DNA of 64,000 nt from Campylobacter avium LMG 24591 (GCF_002238335.1 NZ_CP022347.1:620001-684000), one strand, 5' to 3'; shown: positions 17,722 to 27,093, counted from the first letter of the stretch. Notes: a model not told the origin generated them from the letters alone. A program made the numbers and translations.

Positions 17722-19090
17722 ATTTAAGTCGTATTTTACGAAACTTTTGGGTGATGATGCCAAATTTGATGAGGTTCATAAAAGAGCTTATAGTTATGAT
17801 GCCACTAGAAAGCATTTTTTGCCAGATGGGGTACTTTTTCCTAAAAATGAGAAAGAAATAAGTGAAATTTTAAAATTTTGCAATGAAAATAAGATAATAG
17901 TCGTGCCAAGAGGGGCTGGTTCTGGCTTTACGGGCGGAAGTTTGAGTGTAAATGGTGGGGTAGTTTTAGCCCTTGAAAAACACATGAATAAAATTTTAGA
18001 AATAGACCTTGAAAATTTAGTGGCAGTAGTGCAGCCAGCACTGATAAATTCGAAACTACAAGAAGAGCTTAAAAAACACGGACTTTTTTACCCACCTGAT
18101 CCTGCTAGTATGGATTTTTCAAGCATAGGCGGAAATGTAAGCGAAAACGCAGGTGGTATGAGAGCGGCAAAATATGGCATAACAAAGGACTATGTTTTAG
18201 CACTTCGAGCAGTTTTGCCAAACGGAGATATAATAAGAGCTGGAAAAAGAACGATAAAAGATGTAGCAGGATACAATCTAGCAGGAATTTTAATAGCTAG
18301 TGAGGGAACCTTAGCAGTCATCACTGAAATTTGTTTAAAACTTATGCCCTTGCCAAAGCTTAAAAAAACTGCTCTTGGGATTTTTAAAAGTGTGGATGAG
18401 GCTATGAAAGCTGTTTATACCTCTTTAGCAAAGGGTGTTAGACCTGTATCTATGGAATTTTTAGACAATCTTAGCATAAGAGCGGTTGAGAGCAAATTTC
18501 AAAAAGGTCTGCCTGTTGAGGCTGGCGCTATACTTATAGCCGATGTTGATGGCAATGTAGAACAAAGCTTGGATGATGATTTAAAAATGCTTGAGGCTTG
18601 TTTTAAGGAAGCTGGGGCTAGTGAATTTAAGATAGCAAAGGATGAAAAAGAAGCTGCTGATATATGGTTTGCTAGAAGAAACTGCTCTCAAAGTATAACT
18701 GTGTATGGGAATTTGAAATTAAATGAAGATGTAACCGTGCCAAGATCTAAGCTACCTGCCTTGCTTAGCGGCATAAATGAAATCTCTAAAAAATACGGCT
18801 TTAAAATTCCTTGTTTTGGGCATACCGGAGATGGAAATGTGCATGTAAATGTTATGGTTGAGGATAAAAACGACGAAGAGCAAGTAAAAAAAGGGCACGA
18901 GGCTATCACTGAAATTTTCAAACTAGCCATAAAGCTTGATGGCACACTAAGCGGAGAGCACGGCATAGGGGTGAGCAAGGCTCCTTTTATGAAACTAGCC
19001 TTTAGCGAGGCTGAGATGAACATTATGCGTGCGATTAAAAATGCCTTTGATCCAAATAATATCTTAAATCCAAACAAAATGGGACTTTAA
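17711..19090 (+). CDS. glcD: FAD-linked 2-hydroxyacid oxidase/dehydrogenase (GlcD-like)
   Basis: Flavoprotein of 459 residues of the GlcD / D-lactate dehydrogenase family. The FAD_binding_4 domain shows VPRGAGSGFTGGSL and GGNVSENAGGMRAAKYG. The C-terminal FAD-oxidase domain carries FGHTGDGNVHVN and SGEHGIGV, which hold substrate and metal ligands. It would oxidise glycolate or D-lactate and feed electrons to the quinone pool. No GlcE/GlcF partner subunits are adjacent, so a stand-alone D-lactate dehydrogenase is as likely as glycolate oxidase. Confidence 0.85.
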   Translation: MKAEFKSYFTKLLGDDAKFDEVHKRAYSYDATRKHFLPDGVLFPKNEKEISEILKFCNENKIIVVPRGAGSGFTGGSLSVNGGVVLALEKHMNKILEIDLENLVAVVQPALINSKLQEELKKHGLFYPPDPASMDFSSIGGNVSENAGGMRAAKYGITKDYVLALRAVLPNGDIIRAGKRTIKDVAGYNLAGILIASEGTLAVITEICLKLMPLPKLKKTALGIFKSVDEAMKAVYTSLAKGVRPVSMEFLDNLSIRAVESKFQKGLPVEAGAILIADVDGNVEQSLDDDLKMLEACFKEAGASEFKIAKDEKEAADIWFARRNCSQSITVYGNLKLNEDVTVPRSKLPALLSGINEISKKYGFKIPCFGHTGDGNVHVNVMVEDKNDEEQVKKGHEAITEIFKLAIKLDGTLSGEHGIGVSKAPFMKLAFSEAEMNIMRAIKNAFDPNNILNPNKMGL

Positions 19091-19935
19091 TGCTAAGAAA
19101 AACCATAGGATTTTTAGCACTTTTCAAAGATAAGGAAGTGATGAATCATAGTGCTGCACTTAGTTTTCACACTGTTTTGTCTTTGATACCTATACTGTTT
19201 GTATGTTTTTCTGTTTTTACTCAAATTCCTAGTTTTGATGTGTATTATGATAGGATTAAAAATTTAATTTTTACTTTTTTGATACCAACACAACAAGAGC
19301 TTATCTCAAGCTATCTTGATACCTTTTTAAAAAATAGCGTAAATATAGGTATAATAGGACTTGTGGCCATGGCTTTTACATCTTTGGCCTTTTTTTCAAG
19401 CTATGATTACACTATAAACCGTATCACAAAAAGCGAGCCTAGAGGGCTTTGGCATAGCATTAGTGCTTATTGGACGCTATTAACCTTAGTTCCTTTGGGG
19501 CTCGGACTTTCTTTTTACATTTCTGCTTACATACAAAAAACACTTGATGATTTTAAAATAGGCCTGAATTTCTTTGAGATACTGCCATTTATCATCATTT
19601 GGGCTTTGTTTTTTATATCTTTTTCAAGTTCTTTGCAAAAAGGGAATTTAAAATACCTTTTAATCACATCTTTGGTAAGTGCTACTGTGTGGTATATAGG
19701 TAAGAATTTATTTGTGTATTATGTAGTGTATAACAAGGCTTATACTAATATTTATGGCTCTTTTTCTGTGCTTTTATTTTTCTTTATATGGATTTATATA
19801 TCGTGGATTATTTATCTTTTTGGCTTTAAGACTTATCATTATTTTAGCTTATATGTAGAGCAAAATAAAGGGAATAACATTGGCAAGAACAACAAAAAAA
19901 GCCAAATAAGCAAAACGCATGCTAAGCAAAGATAA
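19090..19935 (+). CDS. YihY/virulence factor BrkB family membrane protein
   Basis: A 281-residue integral membrane protein with about six membrane helices, an N-terminal HSAALSFHTVLSLIPIL (the AAL-YY-L-PL-like start of the family) and NIYGSFSVLLFFFIWIYISW near the C-terminus. The family was once called ribonuclease BN, but that activity belongs to another protein, so the old name rbn is misleading. The start overlaps the glcD stop by 1 bp. The last 87 bp overlap the 3' end of comEC on the other strand. Confidence 0.85.
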   Translation: MLRKTIGFLALFKDKEVMNHSAALSFHTVLSLIPILFVCFSVFTQIPSFDVYYDRIKNLIFTFLIPTQQELISSYLDTFLKNSVNIGIIGLVAMAFTSLAFFSSYDYTINRITKSEPRGLWHSISAYWTLLTLVPLGLGLSFYISAYIQKTLDDFKIGLNFFEILPFIIIWALFFISFSSSLQKGNLKYLLITSLVSATVWYIGKNLFVYYVVYNKAYTNIYGSFSVLLFFFIWIYISWIIYLFGFKTYHYFSLYVEQNKGNNIGKNNKKSQISKTHAKQR

Positions 19936-21099
19936 GCATACATAGCTTATAAAAATATAAAAATTAATGCTGATGTTTTTTGCATAAAATTTGATAGAGA
20001 AAAAGTCAAGTAAAAGGTCGTCTAAAATATATCCAAAATTTAAGATATGTAAGCACAACACCAAAGGATAAAATACCACAAATAGTACAGATAAAGGTAT
20101 GCAAAGAAGCTGTTGCAAGCTAATTAATGGGAAAAAATACAAAACAGGCACAATCATAGCAAAAAAGGTCCATAAATTTAACAAGACTACATTTGTGAAA
20201 TTGCTAAAGAATTTAGAAAAATGATTCATGTATAAAAAGATAAAAAAGACGCCAAAGATTGAGAAAAAGAAGCCAACGCTAAATAAAAGTTGCGGAAACA
20301 AGGCTATACATATGAGGATAGAGAAAAATAATGTGGAGTAATTTAACAGCCTTATATTTTTTAAAAGCAGGTAAAAGGCAAACAAGGCCATCACCAAAGA
20401 CCTTATAAAAGATGGCACGAAGCCTATTAAATAAGCGTAGCAAAACAAAAATATAAAAATCAGTACCGATATATCAAGCCTTAAATTTCTGTAAGGAAAA
20501 TATCTTTTTTGCAAAAAGCTATAAAAAGGATAAAGTATGAAAAACAAAAAAGAAAATATAAGCCCTATGTGATAGCCACTGATAGCTATTAAATGTGCTA
20601 TACCGTAGTAATTTACATCTGTTCTAAGCTCCAAAGACACTGGCAGGGCAAAAAATAAGGCTCCGTAAAATTCTTTTATCTTTTCATCTTTGTGTTGCTT
20701 TAAAAAATAAGTTATGATAGGATTTTGTTTATATGTGTTAGTACTTGTGTTTAAATCATAGCTTGGCATGTAAAAATTTTTTGATAAAAAATCCTTAAAA
20801 TTTACAGAACTGTTGATAACTCTTAAATTTAAAAGCTCATATCTGCTGATATTATTATCTTTTTTGCTTGTTGTGTAGAAGTTGAAATTCTTGTATTGTA
20901 ATTTCAAAACACCGTAAGTTCTGCCCTTTTCGTTTGTTTTATTATAACTTTGTAAAACTAGGGCATTTTCTAATAATTTATGCTTATTTTCCTTAAAATC
21001 TATAAAGCAAAGATACTCATAAAGTAGATTAAACGCAAAAACAAAAAGACAAAAAGCTGTTAGCGTAAAGAATTCTTTATGTTTTTGCGAAAATTTCAT
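19849..21099 (-). CDS. comEC: ComEC/Rec2-type DNA uptake channel (short form)
   Basis: Membrane protein of 416 residues with a first helix at about 12-30, a soluble OB-like region (about 40-130), and then the Competence domain with many helices. YGIAHLIAISGYHIGLIF is the diagnostic motif. It is expected to carry transforming DNA across the inner membrane. It lacks the C-terminal metallo-beta-lactamase domain of long ComEC proteins, as in other Campylobacter and Helicobacter. Its 3' end overlaps the yihY-like gene by 87 bp tail to tail, and its start overlaps the dedA-like gene by 4 bp. Confidence 0.88.
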   Translation of the reverse strand: MKFSQKHKEFFTLTAFCLFVFAFNLLYEYLCFIDFKENKHKLLENALVLQSYNKTNEKGRTYGVLKLQYKNFNFYTTSKKDNNISRYELLNLRVINSSVNFKDFLSKNFYMPSYDLNTSTNTYKQNPIITYFLKQHKDEKIKEFYGALFFALPVSLELRTDVNYYGIAHLIAISGYHIGLIFSFLFFILYPFYSFLQKRYFPYRNLRLDISVLIFIFLFCYAYLIGFVPSFIRSLVMALFAFYLLLKNIRLLNYSTLFFSILICIALFPQLLFSVGFFFSIFGVFFIFLYMNHFSKFFSNFTNVVLLNLWTFFAMIVPVLYFFPLISLQQLLCIPLSVLFVVFYPLVLCLHILNFGYILDDLLLDFFSIKFYAKNISINFYIFISYVCLSLLSMRFAYLAFFVVLANVIPFILLYI

Positions 21100-21659
21100 T
21101 TAGGTTTTTTTGAAAATTTTGACAAATAAAACCACAATAAGATTAGTAAGATTAGCAAAAATATAGGCACAAGATACGAATACTCAGAAAAAGCATCCAC
21201 TACATAAGATATAGAAGCACCAAAGGCAAAGCCAAGGTATCCAAGCCCTACAGCCCAGATTACAGTAGCTAGAAGATTTAAGATAAAAAATTTCATAAAA
21301 TCATATTTCGCAAAGCCTGCTGCAAGTGGTATGAAGGTCTTAAGTCCATAGATGAATTTTTGAAGCAAGATAAGGCTTACTCCGTGCTTTTTTATCTTAA
21401 GCTGGGCTAGGGCTATTTTGCGTCTGTGTTTTTTAAAATAAGGCATTATGTCTTTTTTGCCATATCTACCCAGCAAGAAAAGCACGGTTGAACCCAAGGT
21501 GTTTGCAAAAAAAGCTAAAAAAATACAAAGTGCTAAAGAAAAATGCCCAGAAGCACTCAAAAGCCCAGCCGCTAAAATTCCTACCATTCCACCGCCTAAG
21601 GAGTAGATGAAAAGTATGGCATAACCCCAGCTAAGCAGGGTGTCAATCATCTCTTGCAT
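21096..21659 (-). CDS. DedA family membrane protein (VTT domain)
   Basis: A 187-residue protein with four to five membrane segments. The DedA/SNARE-associated core is visible as ALFFANTLGSTVLFLLGRYGKK-like sequence and the FIPLAAGFAKYDFMKFF region. DedA proteins are proposed lipid scramblases or transporters that maintain envelope homeostasis and recycle undecaprenyl phosphate. Start ATG 21659 (MQEMIDTLL) lies 3 bp past the rny stop, and the stop overlaps the comEC start. Confidence 0.85.
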   Translation of the reverse strand: MQEMIDTLLSWGYAILFIYSLGGGMVGILAAGLLSASGHFSLALCIFLAFFANTLGSTVLFLLGRYGKKDIMPYFKKHRRKIALAQLKIKKHGVSLILLQKFIYGLKTFIPLAAGFAKYDFMKFFILNLLATVIWAVGLGYLGFAFGASISYVVDAFSEYSYLVPIFLLILLILLWFYLSKFSKKPK

Positions 21660-21662
21660 GGC

Positions 21663-23216
21663 TTACCTTGCGTAATCCACAGCTCTAAGCTCTCTTATGA
21701 CATTTACCTTTATTTCGCCAGGATACTGCACTTTTTCTTGAATTTCATCTGCAATTTCTTTGGCCAAAAGTACCGATTCATCGTCATTTACAAGCTCTGC
21801 ATTAACTATTACTCTTATTTCTCTGCCAGCATTTATCGCATAGGCATTCTTAATACCTTGTTTTGATTTTGCTATATCCTCAAGTTCGCTTACTCTTTTT
21901 AAGAAAGCTTCTAAAACCTCGCGTCTAGCACCCGGTCTTGCAGCACTTAAGGTATCAGCCGCACATACAGCCGCACTTTCTATGCTGGTTGCCTCCTCGT
22001 GTCCGTGGTGCGCGTAAATGGCATTTATAACCACATCGTGTTCTTTGTATCTTTTGCAAAGTTCAGCTCCTAAATCCACATGAGAGCCTTCAAAATCATG
22101 TGTTAAGGCTTTTCCTATATCGTGTAAAATTCCAGCTCTTCTTGCTAAATTCTCATCGCCCCCACACTCAGCTGCTATAATTCCAGCTAGATGTGCTACT
22201 TCTAATGAGTGTGCTAAGGCGTTTTGTCCGTAGGATGCACGGTATTTTAATTTACCTATTAATTTAACTATTTCAGGGTGCATTTTAGAAATGTTTAAAT
22301 CCATGAGTATGGTTTGCCCTTCCTCAAGTATACTGTCTTCAAATTCTTTGCATACCTTTTCGTAAATTTCTTCTATTCTAGCTGGTTGTATGCGGCCATC
22401 TTCTACCAAAAGTTCTATAACCTTAGTTGCTATTGCTCTTCTGTAAAGGTTAAAGCAGCTAATTATTATAGCTCCTGGAGTGTCGTCTATGATGATATCA
22501 ACGCCAAGTAGCATTTCAAGGGTTTTTACATTTCTTCCTTCCTTGCCTATGATGCGTCCTTTAAGCTCGTCATTTTTTATATTTATAACATTTATAAGTC
22601 TTTCGGCTGCAAATTCACCGGCAAAACGCGAGGTAGCTTGCGCTATGATGTAGTTTGCCTTTCTCTTGGCTTCGCTCTTGGCTTCCTCCTCATATTTTCT
22701 TACTATGTGCGAAATTTCATCTCTTGATTTTTCCTCGACCTTTTTAAGTATGATTTCCCTTGCCTCATTTTGCGTAAGTCCTGATGAGTGCTCTAAAACT
22801 CTTATAAGCTCGTCTAGCTTTGTGTTATAGCTATCCTTTAATCTCAAATTTTCATTGTAGAGATTTACAGCCTTGCTTTTACTTTTATCAAGCTCTTCTT
22901 TGCTTTTTTCGATTTCGCTTTCATAAGCTTTGATTTTTTGCTCTTTTTTGCTCAATTCCTCTATTTTTTGGTTGTATTCTTTTTGAACCTTGTGGCTTTT
23001 ATCCTCGTATTTTTTCTTAATTTCAAGCTCGGCATTTAAGATATGATTTTTCGCATCTTTTAAAACAAGTTCGGCCTCGTGTTCTATGGCTTTTGCTCTT
23101 GCTTTGGCTTGTTCTACAAAGATGTTGTATTTGGCTTCATCTATCTTTTTAGCAACTAAATATCCTATCCCCACGCCTATGATAACGGCTATAAATATGT
23201 AAAATATTATTAACAT
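21663..23216 (-). CDS. rny: Ribonuclease Y
   Basis: Membrane-anchored endoribonuclease of 517 residues that initiates mRNA decay. It has an N-terminal helix (about 2-21), a long charged coiled coil (25-190), a KH RNA-binding domain (KGRIIGKEGRNVKTLE, about 215), and an HD domain with LAHSLEVAHLAG and ILHDIGKA as metal ligands. The length is normal. It overlaps the upstream 5-FTHF cyclo-ligase gene by 68 bp in another frame, so the two are probably translationally coupled. Confidence 0.96.
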   Translation of the reverse strand: MLIIFYIFIAVIIGVGIGYLVAKKIDEAKYNIFVEQAKARAKAIEHEAELVLKDAKNHILNAELEIKKKYEDKSHKVQKEYNQKIEELSKKEQKIKAYESEIEKSKEELDKSKSKAVNLYNENLRLKDSYNTKLDELIRVLEHSSGLTQNEAREIILKKVEEKSRDEISHIVRKYEEEAKSEAKRKANYIIAQATSRFAGEFAAERLINVINIKNDELKGRIIGKEGRNVKTLEMLLGVDIIIDDTPGAIIISCFNLYRRAIATKVIELLVEDGRIQPARIEEIYEKVCKEFEDSILEEGQTILMDLNISKMHPEIVKLIGKLKYRASYGQNALAHSLEVAHLAGIIAAECGGDENLARRAGILHDIGKALTHDFEGSHVDLGAELCKRYKEHDVVINAIYAHHGHEEATSIESAAVCAADTLSAARPGARREVLEAFLKRVSELEDIAKSKQGIKNAYAINAGREIRVIVNAELVNDDESVLLAKEIADEIQEKVQYPGEIKVNVIRELRAVDYAR

Positions 23217-23784
23217 TTGAAAACTCTTTCTTAAAATATTTTTTGTAAGGATTTATGAAGTAATCAGCTCTTACATCGTGTTTTTGAGTCAAATTTTCAT
23301 TATAAAACAAATCAAGGCCTTGTATGAAAACTACAAGCGGTTTATAAGTTAAATTTGAAAAAAACATATCGTAAAAACCTTTCCCATGGCCTATCCGCTT
23401 TAAATTTTTATCAACCGCTATCACAGGAACAACGGCTAAATCCAGCTTTAAATTCAAATCAGACTTAAATGGCTCTAAAATCCCAAACCTTTTTTTATAC
23501 AAAGGCAACCGTAATTTTACAATTTTTAAGCTTTTATCTTGCATAAATGGAACAAAAAGATTGCAAGTTTTGCTTAAATTTTTTCTAAAACGAAACAAAT
23601 TTATCTCGTAATCCAAAGGTATGTATATCAAGACATTTTTTGCTTTCTTTTCTTTTATGATATGTTTTATTTCTTTAAAGACGGAAAAATCCCTTTTAAA
23701 AGCCCTTGTGCTGTGCTTTTTTAAAAGAGTTTTGCAAGTTTTTCTAATTTCATCTTTTGACAACATATCCTTAACCTTTTTCAT
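23149..23784 (-). CDS. 5-formyltetrahydrofolate cyclo-ligase
   Basis: ATP-dependent enzyme that converts 5-formyl-THF to methenyl-THF. The C-terminal signature GHGKGFYDMFF (family GxGxGYYDr) and the ATP-site region NLFVPFMQDKSLKIVK are seen. Three in-frame ATGs are possible (23829, 23784, 23766). I chose 23784, with GGA upstream. The first would overlap the divergent lipoprotein start, and 23766 with AAGGA very close is an alternative. The last about 22 residues overlap rny and look unlike a folate-enzyme tail. Confidence 0.85.
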   Translation of the reverse strand: MKKVKDMLSKDEIRKTCKTLLKKHSTRAFKRDFSVFKEIKHIIKEKKAKNVLIYIPLDYEINLFRFRKNLSKTCNLFVPFMQDKSLKIVKLRLPLYKKRFGILEPFKSDLNLKLDLAVVPVIAVDKNLKRIGHGKGFYDMFFSNLTYKPLVVFIQGLDLFYNENLTQKHDVRADYFINPYKKYFKKEFSNVNNILHIYSRYHRRGDRIFSC

Positions 23785-23827
23785 ATATAATCCAGATTTT
23801 ATCAAAATAAATTTGGAGTTTGATATC

Positions 23828-24379
23828 ATGACTTTATTAAAATTTAGCTCTTATTTTATCTTATTTTTTGCCGTATTTTTTATAAGTGCTTGCGATAAAA
23901 CACAAGATGAGGATAAAAATGCCTCAGCTTCCTTAAGATCTAATGAGAGCATAAAATTTGACTTAAAATTAGACAATAACAAAAGCATTGCCATTAAGGC
24001 AAGTAATAATCTTTTGGAATTTGATAGCGAGCAAAAGGCCACTATGTTTTTCTTTATGAGTACTTGGTGCACTCCTTGTTTGGTTCAGCTTCCGCATTTA
24101 AATGCCCTGCAAGAAAAATACAGAGACGGCTTTAATGTCATAGGCGTGATTATAGATGATAGTGCAAATTTAGATATTGGGGATTTTAGACTTGCAAATA
24201 AGCTAAATTTCCCTTTAGCATTTGGGGATAATAATTTTTTACTTACAAAAGGAGTTGGCGGAATAAATGCTATCCCAACAATAATATTATATAAAAGCGA
24301 TGGAATTTTTGCTAAAAAATATATAGGTATCATCCCTCAAGAAATGCTAGATATAGACATACAAAAGGCTATAATGTAA
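23828..24379 (+). CDS. TlpA/ResA-like thioredoxin lipoprotein
   Basis: Exported thiol-disulfide protein of 183 residues. The signal peptide ends in the lipobox FISAC, with C22 as the lipidation site. A thioredoxin-like domain follows with the redox motif WCTPC (C81, C84) and GINAIPTIIL, which carries the cis-proline. It probably reduces or maintains periplasmic thiols, for example in cytochrome c maturation. ATG 23828 is set by GGAG 9 bp upstream and by the signal peptide. Its stop overlaps the ftsY start by 1 bp. Confidence 0.88.
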   Translation: MTLLKFSSYFILFFAVFFISACDKTQDEDKNASASLRSNESIKFDLKLDNNKSIAIKASNNLLEFDSEQKATMFFFMSTWCTPCLVQLPHLNALQEKYRDGFNVIGVIIDDSANLDIGDFRLANKLNFPLAFGDNNFLLTKGVGGINAIPTIILYKSDGIFAKKYIGIIPQEMLDIDIQKAIM

Positions 24380-25233
24380 TGATTTCTTATCTTAAAAAAA
24401 CCATAGCGTCCTTATCTAAGGTTAAGCAAAATCAGCATCTTACTAAGGATTTGCTAGAGGAAATGCTTTTAGAAGCTGATGTGAGTTATGATGTTGTGGA
24501 GGAAATTTTATACTATCTTCCACCTAGTGATAAGGTAAATAAGGAGGATTTAAGAAGGGTTATGTCCTCGTATTTTATGTACGATAAGAAGGATATAAAA
24601 GAGGCAAAACCATTTGTAGAGCTTATTTTAGGAGTTAATGGAGCTGGCAAGACAACCACTGTTGCTAAGCTAGCAAATTTATATAAAAAAGAGAATTTTA
24701 AAGTGCTTTTGGGAGCTTGTGATACATTTAGAGCCGGGGCAACAAAGCAGCTAAAACTTTGGGCGGATAAATTAAACATAGATATAGTTGCAAATGAGCA
24801 GTCAAATGACCCCTCAGCCATAGCTTATGATAGCATACAAAAAGCACTTAGCAAGTCTTATGATAGGGTTTTGCTTGATACTGCTGGAAGATTGCAAAAT
24901 CAAAAAAATCTCAATCAAGAACTCGAAAAGATAATAAGAGTATCAAACAAAGCCCTAGAGGGTGCGCCGCATAGGAAAATTTTAATCTTAGATGGCACTC
25001 AAGGAAATACAGCCTTAGAACAGGCAAGGGTTTTTAATGAGCTTGTGAGCCTTGATGGCTTGATTATCACCAAGCTTGATGGCACGGCAAAGGGAGGCGT
25101 GCTGCTTAGCATAGCAAGAGAGCTTGAGTTAAATATCCTCTATATAGGGCTTGGAGAAGCTAAAGATGACATAGTTAGCTTTGATTATAATGCTTATGTG
25201 AATTCCTTAGTCGATGGAATTTATGGTGAATAA
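24379..25233 (+). CDS. ftsY: Signal recognition particle receptor FtsY
   Basis: SRP-type GTPase of 284 residues that docks ribosome-SRP complexes at the membrane. The NG domain has G1 GVNGAGKT (85-92), DTFRAGA, DTAGRLQ and TKLDGTAKGG. The acidic A domain of enterobacterial FtsY is absent, which is normal in epsilonproteobacteria. Start ATG overlaps the preceding stop. The 3' end overlaps the Maf-family ORF by about 20 bp. Confidence 0.95.
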   Translation: MISYLKKTIASLSKVKQNQHLTKDLLEEMLLEADVSYDVVEEILYYLPPSDKVNKEDLRRVMSSYFMYDKKDIKEAKPFVELILGVNGAGKTTTVAKLANLYKKENFKVLLGACDTFRAGATKQLKLWADKLNIDIVANEQSNDPSAIAYDSIQKALSKSYDRVLLDTAGRLQNQKNLNQELEKIIRVSNKALEGAPHRKILILDGTQGNTALEQARVFNELVSLDGLIITKLDGTAKGGVLLSIARELELNILYIGLGEAKDDIVSFDYNAYVNSLVDGIYGE

Positions 25234-27079
25234 AATTTTAGCAAAAAATTTATCCAGCCTTCACAGCCAAAGTCTTAAAGAGGCTTTAACGCAGGTTAAA
25301 AACACTAGATATAAGATTATTGTGAACGGGGGGGGGTTAGAAAATTCAAACATCCTTGATGTTCACACAAACGAGCTAATTTTTAAAGACAGTGCCACCT
25401 TTTACAAAGAAAAGCTTAAATTTTATGAAAAATACGAGCTTTATAAGGTTTTGTATTTTTATGGTTTTGCAAATGCTTATCTTTACATTTTACTTTTAAA
25501 AAATCCAAATTTAAAGCATGTAGTAATTTTTGATGATGATTTAGAGCTTTTAAGCTGTGTGTTAAGCGAGTATGATTATTCTAAGTATTTTAAAGAAAAC
25601 AAACTCATACTTTTAAGCAAAAATGATGAAAATATAATGCGTTCTTTGTTTGTCTCTAAAGGCATTTTTGATAGCTTAAGAGTGTATTTTTTAGATATTT
25701 GCAGCGATTTTTATCTAAGATATGAGAGTGAAATTTTAGCCTTGCAAAATAAAATTTCAAGCCTTATAAAAGAAACTGTTATTTCCAAAGGCAACTCAGC
25801 CGCAGATACCTTAGTAGGCATGCGAAACACAGTTGATAATATACAAGATATGGTTTCAAACTCAAGCCTAAAAGAGCTTATAAGCCTAAGAAGAAAGGCT
25901 TCAAAGACGGCTATCATAGTATCTACCGGACCTTCCTTACACAAACAGCTTCCTTTGTTAAAAGCTTACGAGCAAAGGGCTAGTATTTTTTGTGCGGATT
26001 CTGCGTATTCTATCTTAGCAAAGCATGATGTTAAACCAGATTATGTATTGATGTGTGAAAGAACAGATGTGACGGCTAAATTATTTGAGCAAAATTTCCC
26101 TCAAATTGATAAAGATATAATCTTTGTCTTAACGTCCGTAGTATCTCCGCTTGCTGTTAAGTACTTAAAAGAAAGTGCTAGAAAATTCATCATAGTAAGC
26201 TATGAAGCAGCCTTTATAAAGTCCTTAAAACTTCAGGATTTTGGCTACTTAAACATAGGCTCATCCGTTGCTCATAATGCCCTAGAATTAGCGTATCAGC
26301 TAGAACATCAAAATATCATCTTTATAGGACAGGATTTAGCTTATGATAGTAAAGGTGCTTCGCATAGCAAGGATTATATTTACACTGAATTTTTTGAATC
26401 AAATGATTTGCAAGGCGAGGAAGAGCTTGTAGCTTATGGTGGCGTGGGAACTGTTAAAAGTCATAAAATTTGGAAGTTTTTTAAGGGCGTTTTAGAAAAA
26501 ATGTGCTTAAACATTCAAAATAATAAAAATAAACAAGTAAGGCTGATAAACGCTACGCAGGGCGGTGCTAGGATAAATTACACACAAGAACTTAGCTTTA
26601 AAGACTGCGAAACCTTGCTTGATGAAGTCCTTAAAAAGCCTTTTAAGGACTTAGAGCCTAGAAAAAATGCACCAAAGCTTTTAGAAAAAATTTATAAAGA
26701 AATGCAAAAGTTAAATTTAATTTGCAAGCAAGGTATTAAGAATTTAGAAAATACCATGCTAAAAGCCATCGAGCTTTTTAACGGCGATAAGGATGATTTG
26801 CTTAAAAGTAGGGAAATTGTTTCGTTTTTGCTTGCTTTTATGGATGAATTTTCTGAATTTTTAGATAAAAATCCAGCTCTTTTGAATGTTTTAACAAGTG
26901 ATTTGTCTAATTTTCGCCTTTCTTTTACTAAAATTTTTGTTTGCAAAACTTACAGCAATAGCGAGGAAGTGCAAAAAAATTTACAACTTATAAATCTCAT
27001 CACAGAGGCCATGAAAAGCTTTATAATAGACCTTAAACTCCTAGATAGCTTGCTTGAAAAATATTTAGAAAAAAGTTAG
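25214..27079 (+). CDS. Motility accessory factor (Maf, DUF115) with phase-variable G tract
   Basis: A 621-residue protein of the motility accessory factor family. The DUF115/MptE-like domain begins near 210 with KASKTAIIVSTGPSL and CADSAYSILAKHDVKPDYV. Campylobacter and Aeromonas Mafs transfer pseudaminic or legionaminic acid to flagellin. The gene holds an uninterrupted G9 at 25328-25336 (residues 39-41, GGG); here it is in frame and the protein is full length, so the gene is ON. Gain or loss of one G would truncate it. Start is 25214 or the in-frame ATG at 25223, both inside ftsY. It lies just upstream of flaG-fliD-fliS. Confidence 0.85.
   Translation: MEFMVNKILAKNLSSLHSQSLKEALTQVKNTRYKIIVNGGGLENSNILDVHTNELIFKDSATFYKEKLKFYEKYELYKVLYFYGFANAYLYILLLKNPNLKHVVIFDDDLELLSCVLSEYDYSKYFKENKLILLSKNDENIMRSLFVSKGIFDSLRVYFLDICSDFYLRYESEILALQNKISSLIKETVISKGNSAADTLVGMRNTVDNIQDMVSNSSLKELISLRRKASKTAIIVSTGPSLHKQLPLLKAYEQRASIFCADSAYSILAKHDVKPDYVLMCERTDVTAKLFEQNFPQIDKDIIFVLTSVVSPLAVKYLKESARKFIIVSYEAAFIKSLKLQDFGYLNIGSSVAHNALELAYQLEHQNIIFIGQDLAYDSKGASHSKDYIYTEFFESNDLQGEEELVAYGGVGTVKSHKIWKFFKGVLEKMCLNIQNNKNKQVRLINATQGGARINYTQELSFKDCETLLDEVLKKPFKDLEPRKNAPKLLEKIYKEMQKLNLICKQGIKNLENTMLKAIELFNGDKDDLLKSREIVSFLLAFMDEFSEFLDKNPALLNVLTSDLSNFRLSFTKIFVCKTYSNSEEVQKNLQLINLITEAMKSFIIDLKLLDSLLEKYLEKS
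25328..25336 (+). repeat. Poly-G tract (G9) in maf coding sequence
   Basis: Nine consecutive G residues encode Gly-Gly-Gly early in the Maf-family gene. In an AT-rich Campylobacter genome such tracts are the classical slipped-strand phase variation switch. The frame seen here is the full-length (ON) state. Confidence 0.9.
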
Positions 27080-27093
27080 AACAGTTTTTGCTT
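27078..27093 (+). promoter_or_regulatory. Candidate sigma-54 promoter upstream of flaG
   Basis: AGAACAGTTTTTGCTT resembles the Campylobacter RpoN site (GGAA-N6-TTTGCTT pattern of flaB). The -12 half TTTTTGCTT is perfect, but the first G of the -24 GG is A. It begins at the Maf stop codon, 110 bp before the flaG ATG. The missing G makes this uncertain. Confidence 0.35.
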
